From JBDRGD01 sp043818095 (lineage in GTDB: Bacteria; Chloroflexota; Dehalococcoidia; Dehalococcoidales; RBG-16-60-22): 49,201 bases of DNA. Made by a program: the position numbers and the translations under genes. Below the pieces are notes generated by a model that ran no database searches, was not told the DNA's origin, and saw only the letters and a program-made list of their open reading frames with translations. Where the stretch lies: contig JBDRGD010000104.1 in the NCBI GenBank assembly GCA_043818095.1, positions 1-49,201 on the forward strand, in the 5' to 3' direction. Positions 23,879 to 32,318 of the stretch are shown piece by piece. Within the stretch, counting starts at the first letter, position 1. Each line of letters starts with the position of its first letter.

Positions 23879-24838
23879 TTATTCCTTATCCGCCGGCGGT
23901 ACGGAGGCCTTTTTCCTTTCCGTCTCCGTCTTTCCGGCGCGGGGATGCGCCCTTTCGTAAGCGCGCCGGACGTGCTCCGTGGTCAGGTGGGTGTATATCT
24001 GGGTGGTCGCGATGTTGGCATGTCCCAGCAGCTCCTGCACGGCGCGGAGGTCCGCCCCGCCGCTCAGCATATGCGTGGCGAAGCTGTGCCGCAGCGTGTG
24101 GGGGCTGATTTCCGTCCCCAGGTTCGCTGTCCTGGCGTACTCCTTCAGCTTCTGCCAGAAGCCCTGGCGCGTCAGCCTGTCCCCGCGGGGGTTAAGGAAA
24201 AGGGCGGTCTCTCCTCTGGAACGCTGCAGGCGGGGGCGCACCGTTTCCTGATAGTCCTTCACCAGCTCCGCCGCCTGCGGGTAAATCGGGATGATGCGCT
24301 CCTTGTGACCCTTGCCAAAACAGCGGACGAATCCGCCGGGGATATCCACGTCGCCCACGTTCAGGGCCACCAGCTCGCTGATACGCATCCCGCTGGCGTA
24401 AAGCAGCTCCAGCATGACGCGGTCGCGCTTGGCCTCCGGCGTGTCATGCTTCGCCGGCTGCTCCAGGAGCTGGCGCACCTGGCTGATGGAAATCGGCTTG
24501 GGCAGTGCCTTGCCCACGCCGGGTGAGGCCATGTTCTCCGTCGGGGATACCTTGATTATCCCATCGCTGACGAGAAACTTGAAGAAAGACTTGGCCGCGG
24601 CGACCTTGCGGGCCACCGTGGCCGCGGAATAGCCCCGCTCCTTGAGGTCCAGCAGGTAAGCAAGCATCGACTGGCGGCTGAAGTCCGCCCAGGAAAAGGC
24701 CGCTCCCTGCTTTGCCGCTGCCTCCCCCGCGAAGTCCGCGAGCTGCGAAAGGTCATTCCCGTAGGCGTCGGTGGTGTTCTTCGAGAAACCCTTCTCCACC
24801 GCCAGGTACTTCAGAAAACCGGCAACCTCTTTCTGCAC
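23879..24838 (-). CDS. Tyrosine recombinase XerC/XerD type
   Basis: The 319 residues have the SAM-like N-terminal domain (to about 100) and the catalytic domain with all expected residues: Arg152 (ASGMRISEL), Lys176 (GKGHKE), His247 and Arg250 (HTLRHSFATH), His273 (LLGHANI) and Tyr282 (TQIYTHL). The length is close to XerC/D, with a basic tail of about 20 extra residues. The likely job is resolving chromosome dimers at dif, which is not visible in this window. The start is a GTG with GAGGG upstream. No attachment-site duplication or cargo is seen, so a mobile-element integrase is less likely. Confidence 0.92.
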   Translation of the reverse strand: MQKEVAGFLKYLAVEKGFSKNTTDAYGNDLSQLADFAGEAAAKQGAAFSWADFSRQSMLAYLLDLKERGYSAATVARKVAAAKSFFKFLVSDGIIKVSPTENMASPGVGKALPKPISISQVRQLLEQPAKHDTPEAKRDRVMLELLYASGMRISELVALNVGDVDIPGGFVRCFGKGHKERIIPIYPQAAELVKDYQETVRPRLQRSRGETALFLNPRGDRLTRQGFWQKLKEYARTANLGTEISPHTLRHSFATHMLSGGADLRAVQELLGHANIATTQIYTHLTTEHVRRAYERAHPRAGKTETERKKASVPPADKE

Positions 24839-25154
24839 TGACAGCCCTCACAAAACCCGTTTCGCGTAAGTATTTTAACATAACTAGAGAAAATGCAAAA
24901 GTACCGTCCGGGAATTTCTTTGCCCGGGAATCCCTCTCCGATTAAGTTTCAGCTTCCGCTGTTTTCAAATCGGGGTTACCCTTTAATTAAATTGGGCGTA
25001 GACGTGATTGCTGGCGCAGGCCGGGTTGATTAGTCTGATAACAAGGGGGTGGACGTATACGTCCTATGACCAAAGGACTATTGTCCCCGGAGGACAGTGA
25101 AGCTAAGATAATCGAGGACATATGTGCCTCCACTCTGCAGCAGTGAAATAAACC
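24839..25154 (+). promoter_or_regulatory. Intergenic leader of the pilus operon with two palindromes
   Basis: No gene is supported in these 316 bases between the divergent xer and pilB genes. Two dyads occur: GGACGTATACGTCC (25051-25064, perfect) and GGACTATTGTCC (25075-25086, one central mismatch pair). A third, looser one is GAGGACATATGTGCCTC (25111-25127). The first two resemble the palindrome at 33214. A candidate -10 is in TTTAATTAAAT near 24982. I could not match the region to a c-di-GMP riboswitch. Confidence 0.5.
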
Positions 25155-26675
25155 ATGCCAAAAACAGACCCCGTACAGAAAAAGGCTGACATGTTGAAGT
25201 GGCAGCCGGACCCGACGGCGGTGCAGCTCATCCCGGAGGTGATGGCGCGTAAATATAACGCCATGCCTCTGGCCGTTGAAGATGATACCCTGCGGGTGGC
25301 GATGGCCAATCCTACCGATATCTTCGCCCTGGAAGCCATGGCCAGCCACAGCCAGATGCGTGTTGAGCCGGAAGCCGCCGGTCTGGAAGAAATCCTCGAA
25401 GCAATCGATTTCAACTACAAAGCCTACGATGAGATTGAGAAGCAGGTCTCCAACATTTCCCTGCAGGGGGGGCAGGCGACCATCGACCCGTTTAAAATCG
25501 AGTCCACGGTGGACGCTCCCGTGGCCCAGGCGCTCTCCCTCATCATCGATGAAGCGGTCAAGGCGCGCACCTCGGACATCCACCTGCAGCCGGAGGAAGA
25601 CAAGCTGCGGGTGCGCTACCGCATCGACGGCAGCCTCCATGACATGTTCTCCCTCCCCCTGGCGACGGCCACCCCCCTGGTCTCCCGGATTAAAGTCCTC
25701 GCCAGCATGAACATCGCGGACCACCACCGCCCCCAGGACGGGCAGTTTTCCATCAAGACGAACAACCGGCTGATTGATATCCGCGTCGCCACCATCGCTA
25801 CCGTTTACGGCGAGATGGCGGTCCTGCGGCTCCTGGACAAGCGCCGGGCGACCCTCACCCTGCCGGAGTTGGGCTTCCTCCACGGCAGCCTGGAGAAATA
25901 CGAAAGCATGCTGAAGGTGCCCTACGGCATGCTCCTGGTCAGCGGTCCTACGGGCGCCGGGAAGACCACCACCCTCTATGCCTCGCTGAACACCCTGGAC
26001 CGGGTGGCGCGGAACATCATCACCATCGAAGACCCGGTGGAGTACCGCTTCAAGAACATTAACCAGATACAGGTCAATCCCCGCTCGGGGATTACTTTCG
26101 CCAGCGGCCTGCGTTCCATACTGCGGCTGGACCCGGACGTCGTCCTCGTCGGCGAGATACGGGACGCGGAGACGGCGAACATCGCCGTCCAGGCGGCGCT
26201 CACCGGCCACCTGGTGCTCTCCTCCATCCACGCCAATGACGCCATCGGCGTCGTCATGCGCCTCGTGGACCTGGGGGTAGAGCCCTTCCTGGTGTCCTCC
26301 GCCCTCATCGGCGTCGTCGCTCAGCGGATGGTGCGCCAGATATGCCCCAACTGCGGCCGCCCCGTCGAGGTGCCGACTATCGAGCAGATAAGCTACGCCC
26401 GGGAAACCGGGGAAGACCGGCACGAGTTCCACTATGGCGCCGGCTGCAACGCTTGCTCCAATAGCGGCTACCGGGGACGCACCGGTATTTTCGAAATACT
26501 CGCCATCAGCGATGCCATCAGGACGATGATACTGAAGGAAGCGACCGCCACCGAACTGCACAGCCAGGCGATTAAAGAAGGCATGCTGACCCTGATGCGG
26601 GACGGCATGCTTAAGGTCAAGGAAAACATCACCACCCCGAGCGAGGTCCTGCGCAACGCTTACACGGTGGAATAG
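25155..26675 (+). CDS. pilB: Type IV pilus assembly ATPase PilB/GspE
   Basis: PilB powers pilus extension on the cytoplasmic face of the membrane. The 506 residues have an N-terminal MshEN-like domain (LIPEVMARKYNAMPL; DTLRVAMANPTDIFALE), and a AAA-type core with Walker A GPTGAGKTTT (about residue 264), the Asp box and Walker B LRLDPDVVLVGEIRDAET, and the His box LSSIHANDA. The zinc-binding cysteines CPNC (about 397) and CNAC (about 432) are those of extension ATPases, distinguishing it from PilT. MshEN-type domains can bind c-di-GMP. The ATG at 25155 follows a stop in frame, so it cannot start earlier; no strong ribosome-binding site is visible. Confidence 0.95.
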   Translation: MPKTDPVQKKADMLKWQPDPTAVQLIPEVMARKYNAMPLAVEDDTLRVAMANPTDIFALEAMASHSQMRVEPEAAGLEEILEAIDFNYKAYDEIEKQVSNISLQGGQATIDPFKIESTVDAPVAQALSLIIDEAVKARTSDIHLQPEEDKLRVRYRIDGSLHDMFSLPLATATPLVSRIKVLASMNIADHHRPQDGQFSIKTNNRLIDIRVATIATVYGEMAVLRLLDKRRATLTLPELGFLHGSLEKYESMLKVPYGMLLVSGPTGAGKTTTLYASLNTLDRVARNIITIEDPVEYRFKNINQIQVNPRSGITFASGLRSILRLDPDVVLVGEIRDAETANIAVQAALTGHLVLSSIHANDAIGVVMRLVDLGVEPFLVSSALIGVVAQRMVRQICPNCGRPVEVPTIEQISYARETGEDRHEFHYGAGCNACSNSGYRGRTGIFEILAISDAIRTMILKEATATELHSQAIKEGMLTLMRDGMLKVKENITTPSEVLRNAYTVE

Positions 26676-26701
26676 GCACAGCCGCGGAGACAGCAGAAAA
26701 A

Positions 26702-27907
26702 ATGATTTTCGAATACGTTGCCTACAATACCAGCGGAGAAGTGGTCAAGGGCAGACTGCCCGCCAGCAACGAGGACACCGCCAGTGACCTCCTGGGCTAC
26801 GCGGGCTACAAGACCATCACCATCAGGCCGTATGTCCCCTTTTTCAGTTCCGACCGGCTTTCCGCCGAGTTTTTCCGGGTAAAACCATCGGAAGTCATCC
26901 TGTTCTATCGCCAGCTGGCGCTGCTGCTGGAGTCCGGCATCAACATTGTCACCTCCCTGGAGCTGTTACTCGGGCAGACCGCCAACCGGGCGATGAAAAA
27001 GGTGCTGGAAGACATCATCAGTGACCTCAGGCGCGGCAACCAGCTCTCCGCCGCCATGGGCAAACACCCGGAGGTTTTCCCGCCCATCAGCTGCCGGACT
27101 TTGAGCATCGGCGAGCAGACCGGCGGACTGGAGGAGATGCTCCGGCAGATGGCAGACTACCTGGAGAAGGAACAGGAAGCCAGCAAGGGCATCAAGAGCG
27201 CCCTGATGTACCCTATCATCGCCGCCGTGGTCACCGTGATCGTCGTGGTGATAATGGCCGTCTTCGTGCTTCCCGCCTTCAGCGACCTTTACAGTTCCCT
27301 GGGCGCGGAAATGCCGGCGTTGACCCGCTTCGTCATTGACGGCGCGAACAAGCTCCGCGAAAACGGGCTTATCATCATGTTGGGACTGGTTGTCGGCGGC
27401 GGCCTGCTGGCGGCGTACGTGAAGACCCCGGAAGGGAAATTCCGCATGGATAAATTGGCCTTAGAGCTGCCCCTGATAGGCAGGGTGAACCAAATTAGCG
27501 GTCTATCCCGCATGTGCCGGAGCATCTCCCTGCTCTTCCGCTCCGGGCTTCCCCTCACCGAGATTATGCCCCTGATCATCCAGGGCACCGGCAACCGGGT
27601 GATGGCGGAAGCCCTGAAAGACGTCCAGCAGGAGATGCTGCGCGGCCACGGGCTTTCCCAGCCCATGCAGAAGAACCAGGTCTTCCTGCCCATGATGGTG
27701 CAGATGGTCAAGGTAGGCGAGGAAACGGGTAACCTGGACATCACCCTGCTCTCCGTCGCCCAGAGCTACGAGACGGAGGCGGAAGACGCCACCCGCTCCC
27801 TCATCGGCATGATTCAGCCGGCAATGACGCTCATCATCGCGGTTATCGTGGGGGTCATCGCCATGTCGCTGGTCTCCGCCATGTACTCCATCTACGGGCA
27901 GACATAA
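26702..27907 (+). CDS. pilC: Type IV pilus inner-membrane platform protein PilC
   Basis: PilC is the rotor-like platform in the membrane above the PilB/PilT motor. The 401 residues contain two GspF/PilC domains (about 65-190 and 270-395), each starting with FYRQLALLLESGINIV- and MCRSISLLFRSGLPL-type motifs and ending before a membrane helix. Three hydrophobic helices are visible. The gene begins 26 bases after pilB and is followed by pilO. Confidence 0.95.
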   Translation: MIFEYVAYNTSGEVVKGRLPASNEDTASDLLGYAGYKTITIRPYVPFFSSDRLSAEFFRVKPSEVILFYRQLALLLESGINIVTSLELLLGQTANRAMKKVLEDIISDLRRGNQLSAAMGKHPEVFPPISCRTLSIGEQTGGLEEMLRQMADYLEKEQEASKGIKSALMYPIIAAVVTVIVVVIMAVFVLPAFSDLYSSLGAEMPALTRFVIDGANKLRENGLIIMLGLVVGGGLLAAYVKTPEGKFRMDKLALELPLIGRVNQISGLSRMCRSISLLFRSGLPLTEIMPLIIQGTGNRVMAEALKDVQQEMLRGHGLSQPMQKNQVFLPMMVQMVKVGEETGNLDITLLSVAQSYETEAEDATRSLIGMIQPAMTLIIAVIVGVIAMSLVSAMYSIYGQT

Positions 27908-27949
27908 GAAGAATTAACGCAGTACCGAAAAGGCACAAGGAGCATAACG

Positions 27950-28570
27950 TTGAAACTGGGAAGAACTAGCTGGGTCATCCTGATACTGGGGGTGCTCATC
28001 ATCGCCTTCGGCAGCCTGGGGATAGCGCGCGCCCAGCAGGTTGAGGAGCGGAAACAGATTTCGGAAGACCTCACCATCGCGGAAAAACGCCTGACAAACC
28101 TGCAACTCCGGGAGCTGCAATCGCAAAAGCTCAACCTGGAGCAGGGGCTGGAACAGGAGAAATATCTGCTGGATAACGCCCGCATCGCGCTGGACCAGAC
28201 GATTGACAGCATCCCCGTCACGGACGAGCTGTTCGTCATCGCCGCCGCCACTAGGGTTAAGATCATGGAGCTTACCTCCACGGGCGTCAAAAACGGGGAC
28301 TTTCAGGACGTCCCGGTAACCGTAATCAAACTGAACATCACGGCGGACGGGGAAGTGCTCGACCTGATTAACTTCGTCACCCGGCTGAATACCGACATTC
28401 CCACGGGGGCGGTCCAGTCCGTGGATATCGCCACCGAGGAACTGGATGTGGAGGACGTGGAGGCCGGGACCTCCGGCAGCGAGAACGTCACGGTGGAAGA
28501 GGAGGAGGAAGAAGCCATCCCCCGCGCCCGTATCGCCATGGATATTTACAGCTACAGTAAGGATAACTGA
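27950..28570 (+). CDS. pilO: PilO-like pilus assembly protein
   Basis: The 206 residues have one N-terminal membrane helix (about 8-28), a coiled coil (about 30-80), then a compact alpha/beta domain (DVPVTVIKLNITADGEVLDLINFVTRLN) typical of PilO, and an acidic stretch VEEEEEEA near the end. PilO pairs with PilN to form the alignment complex outside the membrane. The start is TTG at 27950 with AAGGAGC 7 bases upstream; no ATG lies near. Sequence identity to PilO is low, so the assignment uses topology and position between pilC and the pilM-pilN fusion. Confidence 0.75.
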   Translation: MKLGRTSWVILILGVLIIAFGSLGIARAQQVEERKQISEDLTIAEKRLTNLQLRELQSQKLNLEQGLEQEKYLLDNARIALDQTIDSIPVTDELFVIAAATRVKIMELTSTGVKNGDFQDVPVTVIKLNITADGEVLDLINFVTRLNTDIPTGAVQSVDIATEELDVEDVEAGTSGSENVTVEEEEEEAIPRARIAMDIYSYSKDN

Positions 28571-28572
28571 CG

Positions 28573-30078
28573 ATGACAGGTAAACTGGTAACTCTCTATA
28601 TTGATAATACGCAGATAAAGCTGCTGGTTACCGGCGGCAAGCGCATCAAGAAGATGGCGGAGCTGCGCTTGGAGCTCACCTCGCGGAAAATCAGCGCGGG
28701 AGAGAGAGAGGCGGAAATCGCCAGCAAGATCCAGCAGCTGCTCACCGCCAAGAAAGTCAGCGCCTCGAAAATCATCCTCGGCTTAAGCGGGCTACACTGC
28801 CTGACCCGCCCCTTCTCCCTGCCCCAGCTGCCCAAGACGATGCAGACAGAAGCGGTCATGCGCGAAGCGAAGAGGGTCCTCCCGGTGCCCATAGACCAGC
28901 TTTATATCTCCTGGCAGATTTTCCCGGGAATAACGGAAGGACAATCCCGGGGCTTTCTCGTGGGGATACCGCGCAAGACCGCGGACATGTACGTTAACGT
29001 ATTGCGGCGGGCAGGGCTTAAGCCCTACCTCGTGGACTTGAAGCCGCTGGCCATCTGCCGCCTGGTCCAGGATGATACTGCCATCGTCGTGGACATCCAG
29101 CCGGCGGATTTTGACATCGTCGTGATGAGCAAAGGCATCCCCCAGCCTATCCGGACTGTTTCCTTCCCCCAGGAAAATCTGCCCCAGGAAGAGAAACTGG
29201 CGCTGGTCAAAGAGGAAATCACCCGGACAATCGATTTCTATAACGCGAACAGCGAAGAAGGCCAGATAAACAAGAACGTGCCCCTGTACGTTTCCGGGGA
29301 ACTGGATGACGTCACGGAGGCCGCCACCAGCCTGTCCGGAGACCTGGGTCTGACCCTGAAGGAGCTGGCCTCCCCGCTGAAATGCCCCAAGGAACTGGAC
29401 CCCTCCCATTACCTGGTGAACATCGGGCTGGCGTTGAAGGAAATGGTCACGGAAAAAGAACCGGCCTTTTCCCTGGTAAATATCAACGCCCTCCCCACTC
29501 CCTACCGCCCCAAACCCCTGCCGCTGATGAAACTCCTCAGCGTTCCGGTGGCGGTATCCGTGGTCGGCATCATCACCTTGATGGGGATGTTCGTCTATAA
29601 CGCTTCCGCCAGCATCGCCGCAGCGCGCACAGAACTGGACACCACCAACCAGATAATCGAGACCCGGCAGACCCAGAAGGAAGAGCTTACGAAAACCATC
29701 GCCGGTCTGGAGACAAAGATTTCCCAGACCAAGGCAGCCACCCGGACCTTCCTGACGGTGCAGAACCTGATTGACCGACAGGGCGGTCTGATTAATGGCG
29801 ACCTGTCGACCTCCGCAGCCCAGCTGATTGCCGATATGCAGTTGACCGGCATCAACCACAGTAACGGCGCGCTGACCATCCGGGGCAGCACCCTCACCGA
29901 GGAGGAAATCCTCACCTACGCCCGCCGGCTGGAACAGAGCGGCCGCTTCGGTGCCGTGAACATCTCCAACATCCTCCGGGTAGTAAACGAGGAGGAAACG
30001 GAGGTCGGAATAGAGACTACTGAGACCATGACGTTCACTATCGCTCTCGAACCGGAGAAAGAAACTGAAGAAGAATAG
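28573..30078 (+). CDS. pilMN: PilM-PilN fusion protein
   Basis: The 501 residues hold two pilus proteins in one chain. Residues 1 to about 295 form a PilM-like actin-fold domain (VTLYIDNTQIKLLVTGGKRI at the start, IIRTIDFY-type helix here as ITRTIDFYNANS). Then comes the PilN-like part: a motif VNINALPTPYRPK at about 302-314, a membrane helix at about 320-342, a coiled coil, and a C-terminal ferredoxin-like domain (LIADMQLTGINHSNGALTIRG). In separate proteins the PilN INLLP motif docks into PilM; here that motif sits exactly at the junction. AAGGA precedes the ATG. The stop is three bases before the pilT start. Confidence 0.85.
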   Translation: MTGKLVTLYIDNTQIKLLVTGGKRIKKMAELRLELTSRKISAGEREAEIASKIQQLLTAKKVSASKIILGLSGLHCLTRPFSLPQLPKTMQTEAVMREAKRVLPVPIDQLYISWQIFPGITEGQSRGFLVGIPRKTADMYVNVLRRAGLKPYLVDLKPLAICRLVQDDTAIVVDIQPADFDIVVMSKGIPQPIRTVSFPQENLPQEEKLALVKEEITRTIDFYNANSEEGQINKNVPLYVSGELDDVTEAATSLSGDLGLTLKELASPLKCPKELDPSHYLVNIGLALKEMVTEKEPAFSLVNINALPTPYRPKPLPLMKLLSVPVAVSVVGIITLMGMFVYNASASIAAARTELDTTNQIIETRQTQKEELTKTIAGLETKISQTKAATRTFLTVQNLIDRQGGLINGDLSTSAAQLIADMQLTGINHSNGALTIRGSTLTEEEILTYARRLEQSGRFGAVNISNILRVVNEEETEVGIETTETMTFTIALEPEKETEEE

Positions 30079-30081
30079 CTG

Positions 30082-31206
30082 ATGGACATTTTTGAGATAC
30101 TGCGCCTAGCCAAGGAAAAGGGGGCTTCCGACCTGCACATGGTCTGCTCCGTCCCGCCGCTCTTCCGCGTCCACGGTGATATCCGCCCGGCGGAGGGTCT
30201 GCCGGTGCTGCGCGGCATGGACATGGAGCAGGCTTTCCAGCATTTAACCACGGAAGCCCAGCAGGCGGACTTCCAGCGTAACCTGGAGCTGGACTTCGGC
30301 TACGATGTCCCGGAAGTAGGCAGGGTCCGCTGTAACGCCGCCCGGCAGAGGGGCACCATCAGCATGGTTATCCGCCTCCTGCCACCCGACATCCCCGAAC
30401 TGGAGCAGCTGGGTGTCCCCGACGTCTGCAAGGAGCTGGTATTGAAACGGCGCGGGCTGGTGATGGTCAGCGGCCCCACCGGCAGCGGTAAGTCCACCAC
30501 CCTGGCCGCCATGATTAACTACCTGAACCACACGGAGTACCGGCGGGTGGTCACCATGGAAGACCCCATCGAGTACGTTTACCAGAGCGCCAACTGTACC
30601 ATCACCCAGCGGGAGCTGGGCGCGGATACTCACTCCTTCGCCGACGCCCTGAAGCACGTCCTGAGACAGGACCCGGATGTCATCCTCGTCGGCGAACTGC
30701 GTGACCTGGAGACCGCCTCCGCGGCATTGACCGTCGCGGAAACGGGCCACCTTGTCCTCACCACCGGCCACGCCCCCAGCGCCGCCCAGGCAATCGAAAG
30801 AATCACCGACCTGTTTCCGCCCCACGAGCGCCACATGGCGCAGTCCCAGTTGGCTTCGCTCCTCGTCGGGATACTCTGCCAGGCGCTGGTACCGAAGACC
30901 GACGGCTCCGGCCGGGTCGCAGCGGTTGAGGTGCTCCTGGCAAACTCGGCGGTGAGGAACCTGATACGGGACGGCAAGGTTTTCCAGATTCCTAACGCCA
31001 TGCGGATGCACACCCAGGCGGGGATGCAGCTCCTCGACCAGTCGCTCCTCAAGCTCTTCCGCAAGGGTATCATCAGCAGCGACAGCCTGTTTTCCTTCTG
31101 CAACGACAAGGAGGAAATCGCCAAGCTGTCCGGCATGGAAGTGCCCGCCGCGCACGCCTCGCTGGAGCAGGCATCCGAAGAGAGCGTCGCCAGCGGCCTC
31201 TTCTAA
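30082..31206 (+). CDS. pilT: Type IV pilus retraction ATPase PilT
   Basis: PilT drives pilus retraction, needed for twitching and DNA uptake. The 374 residues start with the PilT form EKGASDLHMVCSVPPLFRVHG, carry Walker A GPTGSGKSTT (about residue 131), LRQDPDVILVGELRDLETASAAL and the His box LTTGHAPSAAQ, and end with the AIRNLIR-like motif AVRNLIRDGKVFQIPN that is specific to PilT. Zinc-binding cysteines are absent, as expected. It closes the pilB-C-O-MN-T operon. Confidence 0.95.
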   Translation: MDIFEILRLAKEKGASDLHMVCSVPPLFRVHGDIRPAEGLPVLRGMDMEQAFQHLTTEAQQADFQRNLELDFGYDVPEVGRVRCNAARQRGTISMVIRLLPPDIPELEQLGVPDVCKELVLKRRGLVMVSGPTGSGKSTTLAAMINYLNHTEYRRVVTMEDPIEYVYQSANCTITQRELGADTHSFADALKHVLRQDPDVILVGELRDLETASAALTVAETGHLVLTTGHAPSAAQAIERITDLFPPHERHMAQSQLASLLVGILCQALVPKTDGSGRVAAVEVLLANSAVRNLIRDGKVFQIPNAMRMHTQAGMQLLDQSLLKLFRKGIISSDSLFSFCNDKEEIAKLSGMEVPAAHASLEQASEESVASGLF

Positions 31207-31269
31207 CAACCCCTCAAAACCGGGTACTTCCGGGGAAACTCTACTTTTTCCCCAGCAGGCTTACCCTCT

Positions 31270-31340
31270 GTCATGGCGAGGGGCGTGCCAGCCCCGCGCG
31301 CAATCCCATTTAAAGTTTGCTTCGCTGCGCTCGTAATGAC
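31270..31340. repeat. Dispersed palindromic repeat, copy 3 (degenerate)
   Basis: GTCATGGCGAGGGGCGTGCC and CGCGCAATCCC face GTTTGCTTCGCTGCGCTCG with TAATGAC at the end. The arms match the other copies but with several substitutions. A second hairpin, ACCCCGG/CCGGGGT (31350-31374), lies just beyond and could end pilT transcripts. The stretch 31207-31515 holds no gene. Confidence 0.65.
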
Positions 31341-31395
31341 TGGATAAAAACCCCGGGACAGAAAGCACCGGGGTAATGCGAATCCTCTGTCGGTG

Positions 31396-31443
31396 AAAAA
31401 CAGAAAGCCTGCCGGTGGGGATATCCCCATTGCCGGTCAGGCT
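31396..31443 (-). terminator. Rho-independent terminator of the prepilin gene
   Basis: Read on the minus strand, AGCCTG-A-CCGGCA...TGGGGATATCCCCA...CCGG-CAGGCT (31443-31406) folds into a long stem and is followed by TTCTGTTTTT (31405-31396). It lies about 73 bases beyond the prepilin stop. Confidence 0.75.
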
Positions 31444-31515
31444 CTCCGCTCCGTTGCTATCGTTAAATTTATTTCTTCTCTTAAACTATGCCGTCGCTAA
31501 CGGCGGCGCTATCTG

Positions 31516-31893
31516 TTATGGTACAACCTGCGATACCGTGCCGTCATTGGCGAAGGAATAGGTGCAAGGGGTTTTCACACTGGTACCGTTTAAGCCGGTC
31601 AGGTAATCGCTGAGAATCAGCCCGTCGGTGGACAGAACGGTAGACATGTCAACAACCCCAGGGCCGATCGGCGTCAGGTTGCCCGCGGTGCTGTCCGCCA
31701 GCATGGCCATCACGGCCGTCTGGATGTTGTGGAGCTCAGTCTCGTAAGACTCCGTTTTACCCTTGCCGATGAATTTACCGACGTTCGGGACGGCTACTGC
31801 GGCCAGGACGCCCAGGATGGCTACGACAACCAGCAGCTCGATGAGGGTGAAACCCTTCTCGCCATAATGGAACTGCTTCAAAATCTTCTTCAT
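31516..31893 (-). CDS. pilA: Type IV prepilin (PilA-like)
   Basis: This is the likely pilus subunit. The 125 residues begin with a short basic leader ending in YGEKG, then FTLIELLVVVAILGVLAAVAVPNV: the class III cleavage site after Gly14, N-methyl-Phe +1, Glu at +5 and the hydrophobic helix. The globular part is small and has a single Cys, so no disulfide loop is possible. CGGAGG precedes the ATG. It is transcribed towards the pil operon from its own leader and has a strong terminator. A separate transcription unit suits a subunit needed in large amounts. Confidence 0.95.
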   Translation of the reverse strand: MKKILKQFHYGEKGFTLIELLVVVAILGVLAAVAVPNVGKFIGKGKTESYETELHNIQTAVMAMLADSTAGNLTPIGPGVVDMSTVLSTDGLILSDYLTGLNGTSVKTPCTYSFANDGTVSQVVP

Positions 31894-32160
31894 TCAGGCA
31901 CCTCCGTTGATATTTTTTTCCTTTTGAACTTGTTCCCAATTCAGCTTAGCATAACGGGATTTGTATTCAATGGGGTTTTAGTCACCCCCCGGCATGAGAA
32001 TAAAGTCCTACATATCTGCTCCCCTCCTTTTTGGTCACGGTGATACTTTACCCCCGGAAGGCTTAACCGCCCATAAACGAAAGGGGGTGTTTCGTAAATA
32101 TTCCGTGAATATTGGCTCTTCCTCTTGACGCTCCTGGCAGCCCTCAAAGGTGTTGTGTTT
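31894..32160 (-). promoter_or_regulatory. Leader region of the prepilin gene
   Basis: No gene is supported here. On the minus strand TTGAAT and TAAGCT spaced by 16 bases (near 31970-31943) form a weak promoter. Upstream of it are TAGGACTTTATTC (32010-31998) and, on the plus strand, GGGGTTTTAGTCACC (31972-31986), both half-like matches to the palindrome at 33214. GC-rich runs (CCGGGGGG, CCCCCTTTCG) could pair, but I see no known riboswitch. Confidence 0.35.
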
Positions 32161-32237
32161 GTCATTGCGAGGAGCGTAGCGACGAAGCAATCTCCTTTCC
32201 CGGATTGAGGATTGCTTCGCCTTCGGCTCGCAATGAC
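32161..32237. repeat. Dispersed palindromic repeat, copy 4
   Basis: GTCATTGCGAGGAGCGTAGC with GACGAAGCAATCTCC faces GATTGCTTCGCCTTCGGCTC and GCAATGAC. This is the best-preserved copy; its outer 11 bases are identical to those of copy 2. It lies in the gap between the divergent prepilin and prepilin peptidase genes. Confidence 0.85.
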
Positions 32238-32318
32238 AGCACCACCAACCGCATACAAATAGAAATCCGTAAAAGACGGGTTGACGCGCCCCGGGGAAAA
32301 GGGGCAAAATAGGACAAC

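Noticed and set aside
23879..24838. Integrase of a mobile element
   Set aside because: Length and motifs fit XerC/XerD, and no cargo, tRNA target or direct-repeat attachment sites are near.
24980..25154. Cyclic di-GMP riboswitch in the pilB leader
   Set aside because: The conserved GEMM-type core sequences are absent; only simple dyads are seen.
24986..26561. Long open frames on the strand opposite pilB and similar shadows opposite tuf, prfA, the GH3-like gene and uvrC
   Set aside because: They mirror codon bias of the real genes and show no recognisable motifs or start signals.
31894..32160. Riboswitch upstream of the prepilin gene
   Set aside because: G- and C-runs can pair, but no known class could be matched by eye.
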